A stretch of 64,000 nucleotides of DNA, taken from NCBI GenBank assembly GCA_011620605.1, contig WOYW01000011.1:62001-126000 (forward strand), in the 5' to 3' direction. The position numbers and the translations under genes are program-made. The stretch comes from Bacteroidales bacterium. GTDB lineage: Bacteria > Bacteroidota > Bacteroidia > Bacteroidales > UBA932. Below, piece by piece: positions 28,763 to 39,428 of the stretch (position 1 is its first letter; the number at the start of each line of letters is the position of its first letter). Under the pieces are notes generated by a model, which worked only from the letters and a program-made list of their open reading frames with translations, was not told the origin of the DNA and searched no databases.

Positions 28763-31700
28763 ATGATTGTAAAAACTATTCTCAATCAGATGGCTATAAA
28801 TAAAGTCATACTGAGAGCGGTTGTATCAGTTCTTCTGATTTCCTGGATTGGCGTTTCATCTGCTGAAGCTTATGCTGCTGATGCCCCGCAATCCTTTAAA
28901 GTTTCCGGTCTTGTTACAGACACAAACGGAGAACCGATCATTGCTGCTAACGTTTTTGAACCAGGCACGCACAATGCTACCGTTACTGATGCAGACGGGA
29001 AATATGCCATTACTGTTTCAGGTCCCCAGGCTACGATCTCAATTTCTTACATTGGTTACTCAACACAAATGGTAAATGTATCGGGCAGAGGCTATATTGA
29101 AACAGTTCTTCTGGAAGACCAGCAGTACTTGGATGAATTGGTTGTCATCGGTTACGGTTCTCAGAAAAAGAGCGACGTAACCAGCTCGGTTGCCAGTGTA
29201 AAATCTGAATCGTTCAACAAAGGTGCCATCCTGGATGCCGGTCAGTTGGTACAGGGAAAGGTTGCCGGTCTGCAGATTTCGTTACCCAGTGGAGATCCGA
29301 CGGCAAGCACCGCTGTAATGCTTCGCGGTACTTCGTCCCTTAAAGGATCCACTACTCCTCTTATACTTGTGGATGGAGTTCCGGGATCGTTTTCCACAGT
29401 TGCTCCGGAAGACATTGAAAGCATCGATGTACTTAAAGACGGTTCTGCGACTGCTATTTACGGTACCCGGGGTACTAACGGTGTAATCATTATTACCACT
29501 AAAACCAGCCGCCGTGATATGCCTACTACCATTGAATACAACGGATACGTTTCCATTTCCCACCAACTTAAAAAAGCCGATTTCATGAGTGCAGAAAATC
29601 TTCGTTCACGCTGGGCGGAAGGGTGGTCATTCTCCGGTGCAAACGACCAGGATTACGGTGCAACCGTCAATTGGCTTGACGAAGTAAGCAGGACTGGAAT
29701 TGCAAACGTTCATAACGTTACCCTGAGAGGCGGGTCAAGTCAGACCAGCGTATTGGCAAACGTTGCCTATGAAGACCGTGAAGGAACGCTCAAGGCTTCA
29801 GGAACCACTAACTTACGCGGCCGTATGGAAATCTCTCATAGAATGTTTGACAACAAGCTCATCACCAATGTGTCTTTTATTGCCAACGAAAGGACTACAA
29901 CACCTTCTTTCAATACGAATGTGTACCGTTATGCTTGTATCCAAAACCCGACACAACCTGTATACAACGAAGACGGAACCTATGTAGAACGCCCGGTATA
30001 TTTCTACGACAATCCTGTTTCACTGATCAACGAAACCATAGGCGAAGGCCGTTCACGCAATCTGCGTTTTACGGGAAGGGTGGAATTCCGTCCGGTAGAA
30101 AGCTTTGCAATAAAAGCCATGTACACACGTAAGGGCCAAAGCTACCTGAGCGGTTATTACAATACCAAGAAACATCCGAACACTACAGAATACGGGTACA
30201 ACGGTTATGCTTCCCGTTATACCTCGGATTATGTCAACAACCTGGCCGAGATCACGGCCGAATGGAATGAAAATTTAGGGAAACATTATGTAACAGCTAT
30301 TGTGGGATACAACTACGAAGACAATACCTCTCAGAACTACGGCGTGTCTAACAGGAATTTCCCGACAGATGCCTACACTTACAACAACCTGGAAACCGGA
30401 ATGGGCCTGACAGATGGAAATGCAACTATGTATTCCTATAAGGCTTCCGATAAACTTATTGGGTTATTCGCGCGGGCAACTTACAACTACGACGACCGCT
30501 ACCTGTTAATGGTTTCCGCACGTTGTGAAGGTTCTTCAAAATTCGGTGCCAATCATAAATGGGGGACTTTTCCCGGCGTGTCTCTCGGATGGAGGCTCAA
30601 CAACGAATCATTCATGAAAGATTTTACCTGGCTGGATAACCTGAAATTACGTGCAGGTTACGGTGTAACCGGGATCAACGTGGGTGATCCGTACCTTTCT
30701 CTTTCTTCGCTTTCCTATTCAGGTTATTTCCTGTACAACAATGAATGGATCAGCACCCTTACTCCGGTACGTAACCCCAATCCCGATTTGCGCTGGGAAA
30801 AGAAACTGGAGTACAACCTTGGTCTTGATTTTGACATGTTTGGCGGACGTTTGGGTGGTGCCATTGACGTATACCGCAGAGACACCAAGGACGGTCTTTG
30901 GGATTACTCGGTACCCGTTCCTCCATATCTGTACGGATCAATTACTGCTAATGTAGCCCAGATCCGTAATACCGGTGTTGAAATAATGATCAACGCAGTA
31001 CCCGTCAGAAACGACAATATGGAATGGAGCTCTAACCTTTCCTATTCGACCAATAAGAACGAAGTAGTATCTATCTCTAATGATCAGTTTTCCATGTCAA
31101 CCGACTGGTTTACCTCCGGACATACCGGTGAACCCATCCAGACCACTACACACAGGGTAAAAGTGGGTGATCCCGTAGGTAATTTCTACGGATTGAAATC
31201 TGTTGGTCTTAATGCAGACGGTAAATGGGTGGTAGAGCGTCTGGAGAAGGATGATGAAGGCAATATAACCAATGTTTACTACGACCTGGCCGAAGATGCA
31301 GGAGACGAAGACTGGCAGGTTTTGGGCAACGGGGTTCCCAAACATTATCTGAACTGGAATAACTATTTCAGATACAAAAACCTGGACGTATCAGTCACTA
31401 TGAGAGGTGCGTTTGGGTTCCAGATACTGAACTACCAGGAGATGTACTATGCTAATCCCACCATTCAGTACAATGTCTTGAACAGTGCTTTTGACAAACA
31501 TCCCGTAGTGGATATGACTACCGGGCAGCCAACGGGCCAGGAAGTGGTTATTAACGATTCACAACGTTATGTAAGCAAGTATATAGAAAATGGCGATTAT
31601 TGGAAGATAGACAACCTGACGATCGGGTATACCTTCAATACATCTAAGATAAAACACATCCGCAATATACGTGCATACGGTTCCTGTTCCAATCTGTTTA

Positions 31701-31825
31701 CATTTACCAAGTATACCGGCCTGGATCCTGAAGTCAGAATGACAGGTCTGGATGCCGGTACGGACAGCAGGGACAAGTATCCGACTATACGTTCCTATAC
31801 TTTCGGGCTAAATATTACATTCTAA
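28763..31825 (+). CDS. susC: SusC-like TonB-dependent receptor
   Basis: This is an outer-membrane beta-barrel importer of 1020 aa. After a signal peptide ending near AEAYA it has a carboxypeptidase-regulatory-like domain (about residues 45 to 120, FKVSGLVTDTNGEPI), a TonB-box region around ELVVIGYGSQKKSDVTSSV, a plug domain (RGTSSLKGSTTPLILVDGVPG; YGTRGTNGVIIITTK) and a 22-strand barrel ending in a terminal Phe. It imports oligosaccharides delivered by the SusD partner 14 bp downstream. The flanking genes make arabinose-containing oligomers the expected cargo. Confidence 0.96.
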   Translation: MIVKTILNQMAINKVILRAVVSVLLISWIGVSSAEAYAADAPQSFKVSGLVTDTNGEPIIAANVFEPGTHNATVTDADGKYAITVSGPQATISISYIGYSTQMVNVSGRGYIETVLLEDQQYLDELVVIGYGSQKKSDVTSSVASVKSESFNKGAILDAGQLVQGKVAGLQISLPSGDPTASTAVMLRGTSSLKGSTTPLILVDGVPGSFSTVAPEDIESIDVLKDGSATAIYGTRGTNGVIIITTKTSRRDMPTTIEYNGYVSISHQLKKADFMSAENLRSRWAEGWSFSGANDQDYGATVNWLDEVSRTGIANVHNVTLRGGSSQTSVLANVAYEDREGTLKASGTTNLRGRMEISHRMFDNKLITNVSFIANERTTTPSFNTNVYRYACIQNPTQPVYNEDGTYVERPVYFYDNPVSLINETIGEGRSRNLRFTGRVEFRPVESFAIKAMYTRKGQSYLSGYYNTKKHPNTTEYGYNGYASRYTSDYVNNLAEITAEWNENLGKHYVTAIVGYNYEDNTSQNYGVSNRNFPTDAYTYNNLETGMGLTDGNATMYSYKASDKLIGLFARATYNYDDRYLLMVSARCEGSSKFGANHKWGTFPGVSLGWRLNNESFMKDFTWLDNLKLRAGYGVTGINVGDPYLSLSSLSYSGYFLYNNEWISTLTPVRNPNPDLRWEKKLEYNLGLDFDMFGGRLGGAIDVYRRDTKDGLWDYSVPVPPYLYGSITANVAQIRNTGVEIMINAVPVRNDNMEWSSNLSYSTNKNEVVSISNDQFSMSTDWFTSGHTGEPIQTTTHRVKVGDPVGNFYGLKSVGLNADGKWVVERLEKDDEGNITNVYYDLAEDAGDEDWQVLGNGVPKHYLNWNNYFRYKNLDVSVTMRGAFGFQILNYQEMYYANPTIQYNVLNSAFDKHPVVDMTTGQPTGQEVVINDSQRYVSKYIENGDYWKIDNLTIGYTFNTSKIKHIRNIRAYGSCSNLFTFTKYTGLDPEVRMTGLDAGTDSRDKYPTIRSYTFGLNITF

Positions 31826-31839
31826 CAAGCGTAAAGAAT

Positions 31840-33441
31840 ATGAAAAAATTTAAAATAGGAATCCTTGCCATTATCCTGGCAGGAACCACACTAACTATTC
31901 AAAGCTGCTTTAATTTGGATGAAGAAGTGTTCTCCGAAGTCACGGAAGCCTCTTTCATTCCTACGGATAAAGACGTAGCTGCTCTTATGGCCAGTGCTTA
32001 CTCACCACTTACTTATATTCTCAATTGGCAGGGTTATTTTGATATACAGGAAGAGCCGGCTGATAATATTATTACTCCTACACGGCCTAACGGTTGGGAC
32101 GATGGAGGTACTTACCGCAGAATGCATCAACACCAGTGGACTAATCAACAATGGCAGCCATGGAATGCTTATCTTACTGCATACGAGGGGATTAATAATG
32201 CAAACCGTGTGTTGGACCAGGTTAAAGACGGGTCTCTGCCCGTGGGCGATCTTTACGATGCAACAGTGGCTGAACTGCGTGCCATACGCGCTTTCTGGTA
32301 CGCCATGCTCTTAGACACACACGGTAATGTTCCTATCGTAACTGCTTTTACGGACGAAATACCTACCCAGTCAACCCGTAAGCAGGTTTACGACTTTGTG
32401 GTCGCTGAATTGGAAGAAGTTGTTAGTGGTCTGAGTGAGCTGACAGATGCCACCACCTATGGTCGCATTAACAAATGGGCTGCCTATATGACCCTGGCAC
32501 GTGTTTATCTGAATGCCGAGGTATACACAGGTACTGCTCAATGGGAAAAGGCCCTTAATTGTTGCAACGCTATCATTAACTCGGGCAATTTCTCGCTTTC
32601 TGCCGATTTTTCAGACAATTTTAAAAAAGACCTGGATTATACCAACAGCGAAATAATTTTTGCCGTTCCTTTCGACAATATACTGGCCGGAAGTTCTCAA
32701 CACATGAAATGGTATCCTCCCGTTTCCAGGTTTGTTTTCCAGTCCAAATTCCAATGCTGGGGCGGTTCCTGTGCCAATCCTCAATTTATCAATTCCTACC
32801 AGCCCGGTGACAAGCGCCTTGAAAGAACCTGGCTCATGGGACCCCAATACGATCCTGCCGGGAATCTCATCTGGACATGCAGAAACTACCTGCCTTCACT
32901 TACCTGTAATAAGGACGGTGTCAATTATGCCAGCATTGATTATGGATACCGTGTATTCAAATGGGAATTCGACAACGTGACATCATACTATTGGGGCAAC
33001 GACTTTGCATTTTATCGTTATGCAGAAACGCTGCTTACCAAGGCAGAATGCCTGCTTCGTCTGAACCGTGACGGAGCCGAAGCTGCTAAGCTCGTTTCTC
33101 AGGTACGTGCCCGCGTATTCGACAATCCGGCAGAAGCCACTGTTACCGAGACCGACCTTAGAGCTAACTCCAGGATGAACTACGGTACACTGGATTGGGA
33201 TAACAATATAGCCGATCCCGGAGATCAAACACCTGTGGAACTCGGCGGTCTGTATGATGAACTCGGTTGGGAATTTGCCTGTGAAGCACAACGGCGCACC
33301 CAAATGATCCGTTTTGGAACGTTCAGCACAAAGAACTGGTTTAACCATTCGGCTATCACGGATGGTCATACACAGATATTCCCCATTCCTCTGGAAGAGA
33401 TTCAGGCTAATGCCAACCTTAAGCAGAATCCTGGTTACTAG
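31840..33441 (+). CDS. susD: SusD-like surface glycan-binding lipoprotein
   Basis: This is a SusD/RagB-family lipoprotein of 533 aa with the lipobox at IQSC (Cys23 region) and the typical N-terminal helix segment TEASFIPTDKDVAALMASAYSPL in pieces. Family marks are ELRAIRAFWYAMLLDTHGNVPIV, the tetratricopeptide-like helices, RYAETLLTKAECLLR and the C-terminal IFPIPLEEIQANANLKQNPGY ending. It caps the SusC barrel and captures oligosaccharides at the cell surface. A strong terminator follows 26 bp after the stop. Confidence 0.96.
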   Translation: MKKFKIGILAIILAGTTLTIQSCFNLDEEVFSEVTEASFIPTDKDVAALMASAYSPLTYILNWQGYFDIQEEPADNIITPTRPNGWDDGGTYRRMHQHQWTNQQWQPWNAYLTAYEGINNANRVLDQVKDGSLPVGDLYDATVAELRAIRAFWYAMLLDTHGNVPIVTAFTDEIPTQSTRKQVYDFVVAELEEVVSGLSELTDATTYGRINKWAAYMTLARVYLNAEVYTGTAQWEKALNCCNAIINSGNFSLSADFSDNFKKDLDYTNSEIIFAVPFDNILAGSSQHMKWYPPVSRFVFQSKFQCWGGSCANPQFINSYQPGDKRLERTWLMGPQYDPAGNLIWTCRNYLPSLTCNKDGVNYASIDYGYRVFKWEFDNVTSYYWGNDFAFYRYAETLLTKAECLLRLNRDGAEAAKLVSQVRARVFDNPAEATVTETDLRANSRMNYGTLDWDNNIADPGDQTPVELGGLYDELGWEFACEAQRRTQMIRFGTFSTKNWFNHSAITDGHTQIFPIPLEEIQANANLKQNPGY

Positions 33442-33466
33442 ATAAGTTAGGTTAGTTAAATGAGGT

Positions 33467-33500
33467 GAAATTGCCCCGTGAAAATGGGGCAATTTCTTCT
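33467..33500 (+). terminator. Rho-independent terminator after SusD
   Basis: A perfect 11-bp stem (GAAATTGCCCC at 33467-33477 with GGGGCAATTTC at 33486-33496) encloses an 8-bp loop and is followed by TTCT. It closes the GH127-SusC-SusD operon. Confidence 0.85.
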
Positions 33501-33517
33501 ATAAAACACGATTTAAA

Positions 33518-34333
33518 ATGACAAAACAGACATTAATTTTATTACTTATCACCGTAACATGCGCATTTTCTTTTGTGAACAATGCCACGGCTCAAACCAT
33601 TACAACGCCACCCACAGAATTGAACCTCCATCCGTTCTACAAGAAATACATAAATGTAAACGGAATACACCTTGTTTCTTCTCACCGGGTTCCCGACTCG
33701 GCTCTTGTTGCCGCTTATAAAACACTCGATGCACTTACGGGATTTCTCCCGAAAGAAGTGCTCAAGGCCATGACCGATCTCAATACACGGGTAGGTGTTA
33801 TGGCCCGTTACGAAGGCACAACCGATATTCCCGAGCATGCTTACCTGGAAAACGACACCACTTTGAACTGGGATGTTCGTGCCAGAGGCCTGGGCGGAGA
33901 CCGCGATTTGCCTATGTCAACTTGTGCCGAGGAAAATATTCTGGCTTACCAGATAGATAAGTATCATGAAGAGGACATTATGATACATGAATTTGCGCAT
34001 TCCATCCATCTGATCGCCCTTATTCACGTATACCCCGATTTCAACAAACGTCTCCAAAAATCTTTGGATGAGGCAATTAAGGAAGGAAAATGGAAAAACA
34101 CCTATGCCGCCACAAATGTGGCTGAATATTGGGCAGAAGGCGTTCAGGCATGGTTCAATGTGAATGCAGAAGTACCGGTTCCCGACGGCAAACACAACCA
34201 GATCAACACACGGGAGGAACTGCTAACATACGACAAAGAATTGTATGACATTTTAAGTGAATTTTTTCCGGAAACGAAAGAAAGCATTTCCCGTCATAAA
34301 TACGTAAACAATTATACGGTGACACCAAGATAA
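33518..34333 (+). CDS. Secreted putative zinc metallopeptidase (HEFAH)
   Basis: This is a protein of 271 aa with a signal peptide ending near NATAQ. It carries the zinc motif HEFAH (His157, Glu158, His161), and a second acidic motif NVAEYWAEGVQAWF offers Glu203 or Glu207 as third ligand, as in gluzincin peptidases. I do not recognise the specific family. The gene lies after the SusD terminator, so it needs its own promoter or read-through. In context it could cleave a protein backbone, together with the S9 peptidase. A non-proteolytic role for the fold cannot be excluded. Confidence 0.75.
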   Translation: MTKQTLILLLITVTCAFSFVNNATAQTITTPPTELNLHPFYKKYINVNGIHLVSSHRVPDSALVAAYKTLDALTGFLPKEVLKAMTDLNTRVGVMARYEGTTDIPEHAYLENDTTLNWDVRARGLGGDRDLPMSTCAEENILAYQIDKYHEEDIMIHEFAHSIHLIALIHVYPDFNKRLQKSLDEAIKEGKWKNTYAATNVAEYWAEGVQAWFNVNAEVPVPDGKHNQINTREELLTYDKELYDILSEFFPETKESISRHKYVNNYTVTPR

Positions 34334-34380
34334 TCATTGAAAACATAGGGTATTACGGTAGATACTGTAGATGTCTTAAA

Positions 34381-34401
34381 GTATTTTTGGTAATTTAGCA
34401 C
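34381..34401 (+). promoter_or_regulatory. Promoter-like 21-bp element before GH43-GH95
   Basis: This is the second exact copy of the element at 21324-21344, with TATTTTTG at 34382-34389. The first downstream ATG (34437) is 36 bp away. It probably drives the GH43-GH95 pair; together with the copy at araD it suggests common expression. Confidence 0.5.
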
Positions 34402-34468
34402 TGTAGAATAATCTATTAAAGATAATTGCGGTGCTTATGAAAGTTCCAATTTTTTTTTCTTTTTTCTG

Positions 34469-35980
34469 TTGATCCTGAACCCGGTGGACGGATTACGAGC
34501 GCAAGCTTTCCATAGTGACAATGGTGACGGCACATATACCAATCCGTTGATCCCGGCTGATTTTCCGGATCCCGATGTCATATTGGTAGGTGACACTTAT
34601 TACATGGTTTCAACCACTATGTTCGTGTTTCCCGGAGTCACCGTGTTAAAATCTTACGATCTTGTTAACTGGGAATATTGCAGCAATGCAGTGCCTAGGT
34701 TCGATTTTAGCCCCTGTTATGATATGGACGGATGCAACCGTTACGGACACGGACAATGGGCAACCAGTTTCAGGTATCATGACGGGATCTTTTATTTACT
34801 CTTTATAACACTTGACGAAGGGGGATTTCTTTGTTCGGCAACGAATGCCGAAGGCCCCTGGGAGATTAGAAGATTGCCGAAGGGGTTTTACGATCCCGGC
34901 CTGTTTTTCGATGATAACGGAGAAATTTATGTAGCTCATGGTTATGGTGAAATAAGCATCACCCCACTGGATGAGCATTTTGCTCCTGCATGGTCTGATT
35001 CCCTGGTTTACATCGGCACCATCCGCGACGGACTTGAAGGAACTCACGTATATAAGATAGACGGGTATTATTACCTGTATTGTACTTACGGAGGCAGGGA
35101 CGGCATCCAGGTGGCATTACGCTCCAGGAACATTTACGGACCATACGAAGAGAAAATTGTGTTACATGACACCGTTCCCGGAGTAACTTTTGGAATTCAC
35201 CAGGGAGCGCTCATTCAAACGCAAACCGGAGAATGGTGGACCGTACTTTTTGTTGACAGCGGTCCGTTGGGGCGTTTTCCCTCTTTACAACCGGTCAGCT
35301 GGGTGGACGGATGGCCGGAGGCCGGTATTGACGGTAGGGGAGTGATCACTTACAAAAAGCCCGATGTGGGGAAAGTATACCCTGTAAAGCAACTTCCAAC
35401 ATCAGATACTTTTAATGAAACTGCATTAGGTATGCAATGGGGGTGGAACCACAATCCCGACCCGGAAAAATGGTCATTGACACAACGTCCCGGCTACCTA
35501 CGCCTTATAACCGGGAAAGTGGTAAAAATTCTCACAGAGGCTTCCAATATGCTTACTCAAAGGCCTTTTGCACATTACGACAAAGCCATTCCGACCATTG
35601 GAACGACCAAAATGGAAGTGGCTTGCATGAAAGATGGTGATATTGCAGGACTGGCAGTATTCCAGGATCCTTACGCATATATAGCCGTGAAGCAGGAAAA
35701 AGGGGTCAGAAGTCTTATTATGGTCAATAACGGGGAATTGATCGCTTCTGTTCCGGCAGGATCAGCTGCGACCATATACCTGAGGGCGATCCTGTCAAAC
35801 GCAACGGAAGAAGCAAGTTTCGAGTATAGTAATGACAATAAGGAGTATAAGCGGATAGGTGATAACCTGAACATGCAGTTTAACTTGACAGTGTTCACCG
35901 GCAATAAGTTCGGACTGTTTACCTATGCGACTGCAGATCCGGGCGGTTATGTTGATTTTGATTGGTTTACAATGGATTAA
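34469..35980 (+). CDS. GH43 with C-terminal GH43_C2-like domain; 5' end probably frameshifted
   Basis: This is a GH43 enzyme with base Asp in ADFPDPDV, pKa Asp in YDPGLFFDD and acid Glu in GLEGTHVYK, followed by a beta-sandwich (GH43_C2/DUF1349-like) from about residue 310. It is similar to GH43 arabinofuranosidases/xylosidases of the PDPD type. The open frame begins only at a TTG (34469) inside what looks like a signal peptide. An ATG at 34437 is out of phase by one base; one extra T in the T-rich tract at about 34450-34465 would give a normal signal peptide (MK, a run of Phe, [14 protein letters not shown]). The gene as read may therefore be off, phase variable, or carry a sequencing error. 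Confidence 0.8.
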   Translation: MILNPVDGLRAQAFHSDNGDGTYTNPLIPADFPDPDVILVGDTYYMVSTTMFVFPGVTVLKSYDLVNWEYCSNAVPRFDFSPCYDMDGCNRYGHGQWATSFRYHDGIFYLLFITLDEGGFLCSATNAEGPWEIRRLPKGFYDPGLFFDDNGEIYVAHGYGEISITPLDEHFAPAWSDSLVYIGTIRDGLEGTHVYKIDGYYYLYCTYGGRDGIQVALRSRNIYGPYEEKIVLHDTVPGVTFGIHQGALIQTQTGEWWTVLFVDSGPLGRFPSLQPVSWVDGWPEAGIDGRGVITYKKPDVGKVYPVKQLPTSDTFNETALGMQWGWNHNPDPEKWSLTQRPGYLRLITGKVVKILTEASNMLTQRPFAHYDKAIPTIGTTKMEVACMKDGDIAGLAVFQDPYAYIAVKQEKGVRSLIMVNNGELIASVPAGSAATIYLRAILSNATEEASFEYSNDNKEYKRIGDNLNMQFNLTVFTGNKFGLFTYATADPGGYVDFDWFTMD

Positions 35981-35982
35981 CT

Positions 35983-38460
35983 ATGGAAATGAAAAAAAAA
36001 CCCTCCATTGTTTTATTTCTCATCCTTTTTTGTCTGAACAATTCCCCGGCCAACGCCCGGGAAGAATCTTCTCTGAAACTCTGGTATGACAAGCCGGCAA
36101 CCCAATGGGTGGAAGCATTGCCCGTAGGGAACGGTCGTATGGGAGCCATGGTGTATGGCGATCCTTCCCGCGAAACATGGCAGTTAAATGAAAATACGGT
36201 CTGGGCCGGGCAGCCGAACCGCAATGACAATCCCGACGCCAGAGAAGCTTTGCCTGAGGTCAGAAGGCTGATCTTCAGTCAACAATTCAGCGAAGCACAG
36301 GCTTTAATAGATCAAAAATTCATCACCAAAACGTCTCACGGGATGCCTTATCAGACAGTGGGCAACCTGCGTCTCTTTTTTCCGGGCCATGAAAATTACC
36401 TGGATTATTACCGTGAACTTGACCTGGAAAATGCCACCGTGTCATCGCGTTACAAGGTGGATGACGTTACCTATCAAACCCGTGTATTTTCTTCTTTCCC
36501 GGATCAGGTGATCGTTGGCCGGATCACCGCAGATAAAACAGCTGCTTTGCATTTTTCCGTCACTTTGGACTCTTTTCCCGGGGCAGAGCTGTCCACAGAG
36601 GGAAAAGACCAACTTGTTTTATACGGAACAACAAGTGATTTTGAAGGAGTTAAAGGAGCTGTGAAGTATTGTGCAAGGATAAAGATCTTAACAAAAGGCG
36701 GCTCAGTAACTGCCGGTGACACCGTTTTGACAGTGACAGGTGCCGATACGGCAACCATTTATGTTTCAATGGCCACTAATTTTGTCAAATACAATGATCT
36801 TGGAGGGAATTCCTATGAAAAGTCGGCCGCATACCTGGATCAGGCTTTACAAAAGAGTTATGATCATATCCTAAAAGATCATAGTAAGGACTATCAGAAA
36901 TATTTCAACCGGGTACACCTGGATCTTGGAACGACCCAGGCTGCAAACAGACCAACGGATGAGCGGATTGAAAGGTTTTCCACGGAAGACGATCCGCAGT
37001 TGGTCGCATTGTATTTCCAGTTTGGACGTTATTTATTGATCTCTTCTTCCAGGCCCGGAGGTCAGCCGGCCAATTTGCAGGGGATCTGGAACAACCGGCT
37101 TTTTCCTCCGTGGGACAGTAAGTATACTGTAAACATAAACACGGAAATGAATTACTGGCCCTCCCAGATCACAAACCTTGCCGAGTTGGATGAGCCGCTG
37201 ATCCGTATGACTGCCGAACTCTCACATACAGGAAAACAAACGGCCCGGGATATGTACGGAGCCAAAGGCTGGGTGCTTCATCATAACACCGACATATGGA
37301 GGATCAACGGTCCGGTTGACGGCGCATTCTGGGGCATGTGGCCCATGGGTGGAGCCTGGCTTTCCCAGTACCTGTTTGATAAATACCTGTATAACGGGGA
37401 CACAGAATACCTGGAAGATGTATATCCTGTGATCAAAGAAGCTTCCCGTTTTTTTCTGGATTTTCTGATTGAAGAACCTCAGCACAACTGGCTGGTAGTA
37501 ACACCTTCGGTTTCTCCGGAAAATGCACCCCGTGTTCATCCGGAGTATTCGGTTACTGCAGGGGCAACCATGGACAACCAGCTGATATTCGATCTGTTTA
37601 CAAAAACCATAGAAGCCGCCCGTATCCTGAAAAAGGACAAATCACTGGTGGATAGCATTTTCAATAGTCTTGACCGTCTGCCTCCCATGCAGATAGGTTC
37701 ATGGGGACAATTGCAGGAATGGATGTATGACTTGGACAGTCCCGGTGACAGGCACAGGCATGTTTCCCATTTGTACGGACTGTATCCTTCCAACCAGATC
37801 TCGCCGTTCAGAACGCCCGCATTGTTTTGGGCCGCTAAGACCTCTTTAGAGGCCAGAGGCGATGAATCCACGGGTTGGTCCATGGGGTGGAAGGTAAACC
37901 TGTGGGCCAGGTTACTGGACGGAGATCATGCGTATAAACTAATCACAGATCAGCTGTCGCCTGCTGTACAACCCGGCGGAAGACCCCGCGGAGGCACCTA
38001 TCCGAACCTTTTTGATGCGCATCCGCCGTTTCAGATCGACGGCAACTTTGGCTGTACGGCCGGTATAGCTGAAATGCTGCTTCAAAGCCATGACGGAGCC
38101 ATTCATTTGTTGCCGGCACTTCCCAAAGCATGGAAAAGAGGCACGGTAAGGGGATTGAAGGCCCGCGGGGGATTTGAGATAGGCCTTTCATGGGAAAACG
38201 GGATCCTCAACTCGGCAATCATAAGATCCTCTCTGGGAGGGGTTTGTCGTCTGCGGTCCTATGTTCCCCTGTCAGGAAAAGGCTTGAAAAAGGCACGCGG
38301 TGTGAATCCCAATCCGAACTTTTTTGTAGCTGGTGTAAAAGCGCCTCTTGTACACTCAACAAATAACGCTGTTGAATCCGGACATACGAAAGTTTATGAG
38401 TACGATATCCGTACAAAAAAAGGAGATATTATTCAGATAACAGCCCCGGGAATCAATTAA
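35983..38460 (+). CDS. GH95 alpha-L-fucosidase / alpha-L-galactosidase
   Basis: This is a GH95 enzyme of 825 aa. I take the ATG at 35983, 2 bp after the GH43 stop, since it opens the signal peptide ([17 protein letters not shown]); an in-frame upstream start would overlap GH43. Marks are [37 protein letters not shown] (catalytic-site Asn residues), [22 protein letters not shown] and [13 protein letters not shown] (catalytic Asp region). Family members remove alpha-L-fucose, or alpha-L-galactose from complex glucuronoarabinoxylans. The xylan-type esterases here favour the second option, but sequence alone does not decide. Confidence 0.9.
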   Translation: MEMKKKPSIVLFLILFCLNNSPANAREESSLKLWYDKPATQWVEALPVGNGRMGAMVYGDPSRETWQLNENTVWAGQPNRNDNPDAREALPEVRRLIFSQQFSEAQALIDQKFITKTSHGMPYQTVGNLRLFFPGHENYLDYYRELDLENATVSSRYKVDDVTYQTRVFSSFPDQVIVGRITADKTAALHFSVTLDSFPGAELSTEGKDQLVLYGTTSDFEGVKGAVKYCARIKILTKGGSVTAGDTVLTVTGADTATIYVSMATNFVKYNDLGGNSYEKSAAYLDQALQKSYDHILKDHSKDYQKYFNRVHLDLGTTQAANRPTDERIERFSTEDDPQLVALYFQFGRYLLISSSRPGGQPANLQGIWNNRLFPPWDSKYTVNINTEMNYWPSQITNLAELDEPLIRMTAELSHTGKQTARDMYGAKGWVLHHNTDIWRINGPVDGAFWGMWPMGGAWLSQYLFDKYLYNGDTEYLEDVYPVIKEASRFFLDFLIEEPQHNWLVVTPSVSPENAPRVHPEYSVTAGATMDNQLIFDLFTKTIEAARILKKDKSLVDSIFNSLDRLPPMQIGSWGQLQEWMYDLDSPGDRHRHVSHLYGLYPSNQISPFRTPALFWAAKTSLEARGDESTGWSMGWKVNLWARLLDGDHAYKLITDQLSPAVQPGGRPRGGTYPNLFDAHPPFQIDGNFGCTAGIAEMLLQSHDGAIHLLPALPKAWKRGTVRGLKARGGFEIGLSWENGILNSAIIRSSLGGVCRLRSYVPLSGKGLKKARGVNPNPNFFVAGVKAPLVHSTNNAVESGHTKVYEYDIRTKKGDIIQITAPGIN

Positions 38461-38475
38461 TTGCCGCTCTTTTCT

Positions 38476-38483
38476 TACTTTTG
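38476..38483 (+). promoter_or_regulatory. Candidate -7 box of EamA gene
   Basis: TACTTTTG matches TAnnTTTG exactly and ends 7 bp before the ATG at 38491. The leader would be nearly absent. It separates transcription of the following genes from GH95. Confidence 0.45.
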
Positions 38484-38490
38484 TGCCCGC

Positions 38491-39414
38491 ATGAGAGGAG
38501 AAACCATAGCTATTGGAGTGGCAGTTCTTTGGTCATTGAACGCCCTCTTTTTTGAACACGCCAGCAAAAGGATCGGGTCTTTAAATCTGAACCTGATCCG
38601 TCTTGTTTATGCATTTTTATTCATCGGATTGACTCTATGGGCTACCAGCGGCAGTTTTCTGCCCAGGAATGCCGACAGGGCCACCTGGGGCTGGATGTCT
38701 TTATCCGGTTTCGTGGGCTTTGTATTAGGCGACTATTTCCTGTTTGCTTCCTATACCATGATCATGGCCAGGTATTCCCAATTGATGATGACACTGGCGC
38801 CCCTTTTTGCCGCGGTTTTCGGATTCATACTCCTTGGAGAACAGATGTCCTGGCTTTCACTGATAGGTATGTGCCTTACATTGACCGGCATTTCCATATC
38901 CGTATTAAAGAAGCAGAACGGGATCGGGAATAACAGGGTTCGTATGGAACTTCCCCTAAAAGGAATATTGTTCGCTTTGATAGGAGCACTGGGACAAGGG
39001 GTGGGGATCGTGCTGAGCAAACAGGGGATGATCGCCTACGAACAGGTGTATTCTCCGGAAAGCTCGCTTTACATTCCTTTGGCAGCCACCCAAATACGTA
39101 CGATTATAGGCGCATTATCCTTTGCGGCGATCATCCTTATAAGAGGCGTCACCGGAAACTTTATCCATTCCATTAAAGATAAAAAAGCTTGTGGAAGTGC
39201 TTTTGCAGGTTCCGTACTGGGACCTTACCTGGGAGTCACCTTATCCCTGATGGCGGTACAACACGCCAACACGGCCGTAGCTTCTACTATTATGGCTACG
39301 GTGCCTATAATGATACTGGTTCCCGAATACTTTATCCTCAAACGCAAGGTAACCTGGCAGCAGGTAGCCGGAGCGGTTTTAAGCGTTGGAGGAGTTACAT
39401 TGTTCTTTATCTGA
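38491..39414 (+). CDS. EamA/DMT-family transporter
   Basis: This is an inner-membrane protein of 307 aa with ten hydrophobic segments in two EamA halves (about residues 1 to 140 and 155 to 300). The second half contains GQGVGIVLSKQG and VQHANTAVASTIMATVPI. I place the start at ATG 38491 (MRGETIAIGVAVLWS), just after a -7 box, rather than at the in-frame TTG at 38461. Members export or import small metabolites; the substrate is unknown. It is probably not part of the polysaccharide system proper. Confidence 0.88.
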   Translation: MRGETIAIGVAVLWSLNALFFEHASKRIGSLNLNLIRLVYAFLFIGLTLWATSGSFLPRNADRATWGWMSLSGFVGFVLGDYFLFASYTMIMARYSQLMMTLAPLFAAVFGFILLGEQMSWLSLIGMCLTLTGISISVLKKQNGIGNNRVRMELPLKGILFALIGALGQGVGIVLSKQGMIAYEQVYSPESSLYIPLAATQIRTIIGALSFAAIILIRGVTGNFIHSIKDKKACGSAFAGSVLGPYLGVTLSLMAVQHANTAVASTIMATVPIMILVPEYFILKRKVTWQQVAGAVLSVGGVTLFFI

Positions 39415-39428
39415 TAATCTGATACATC

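Noticed and set aside
38461-38490. Upstream TTG start for the EamA transporter
   Set aside because: It would place the -7 box TACTTTTG inside the coding region; the ATG at 38491 begins directly with the first transmembrane segment.
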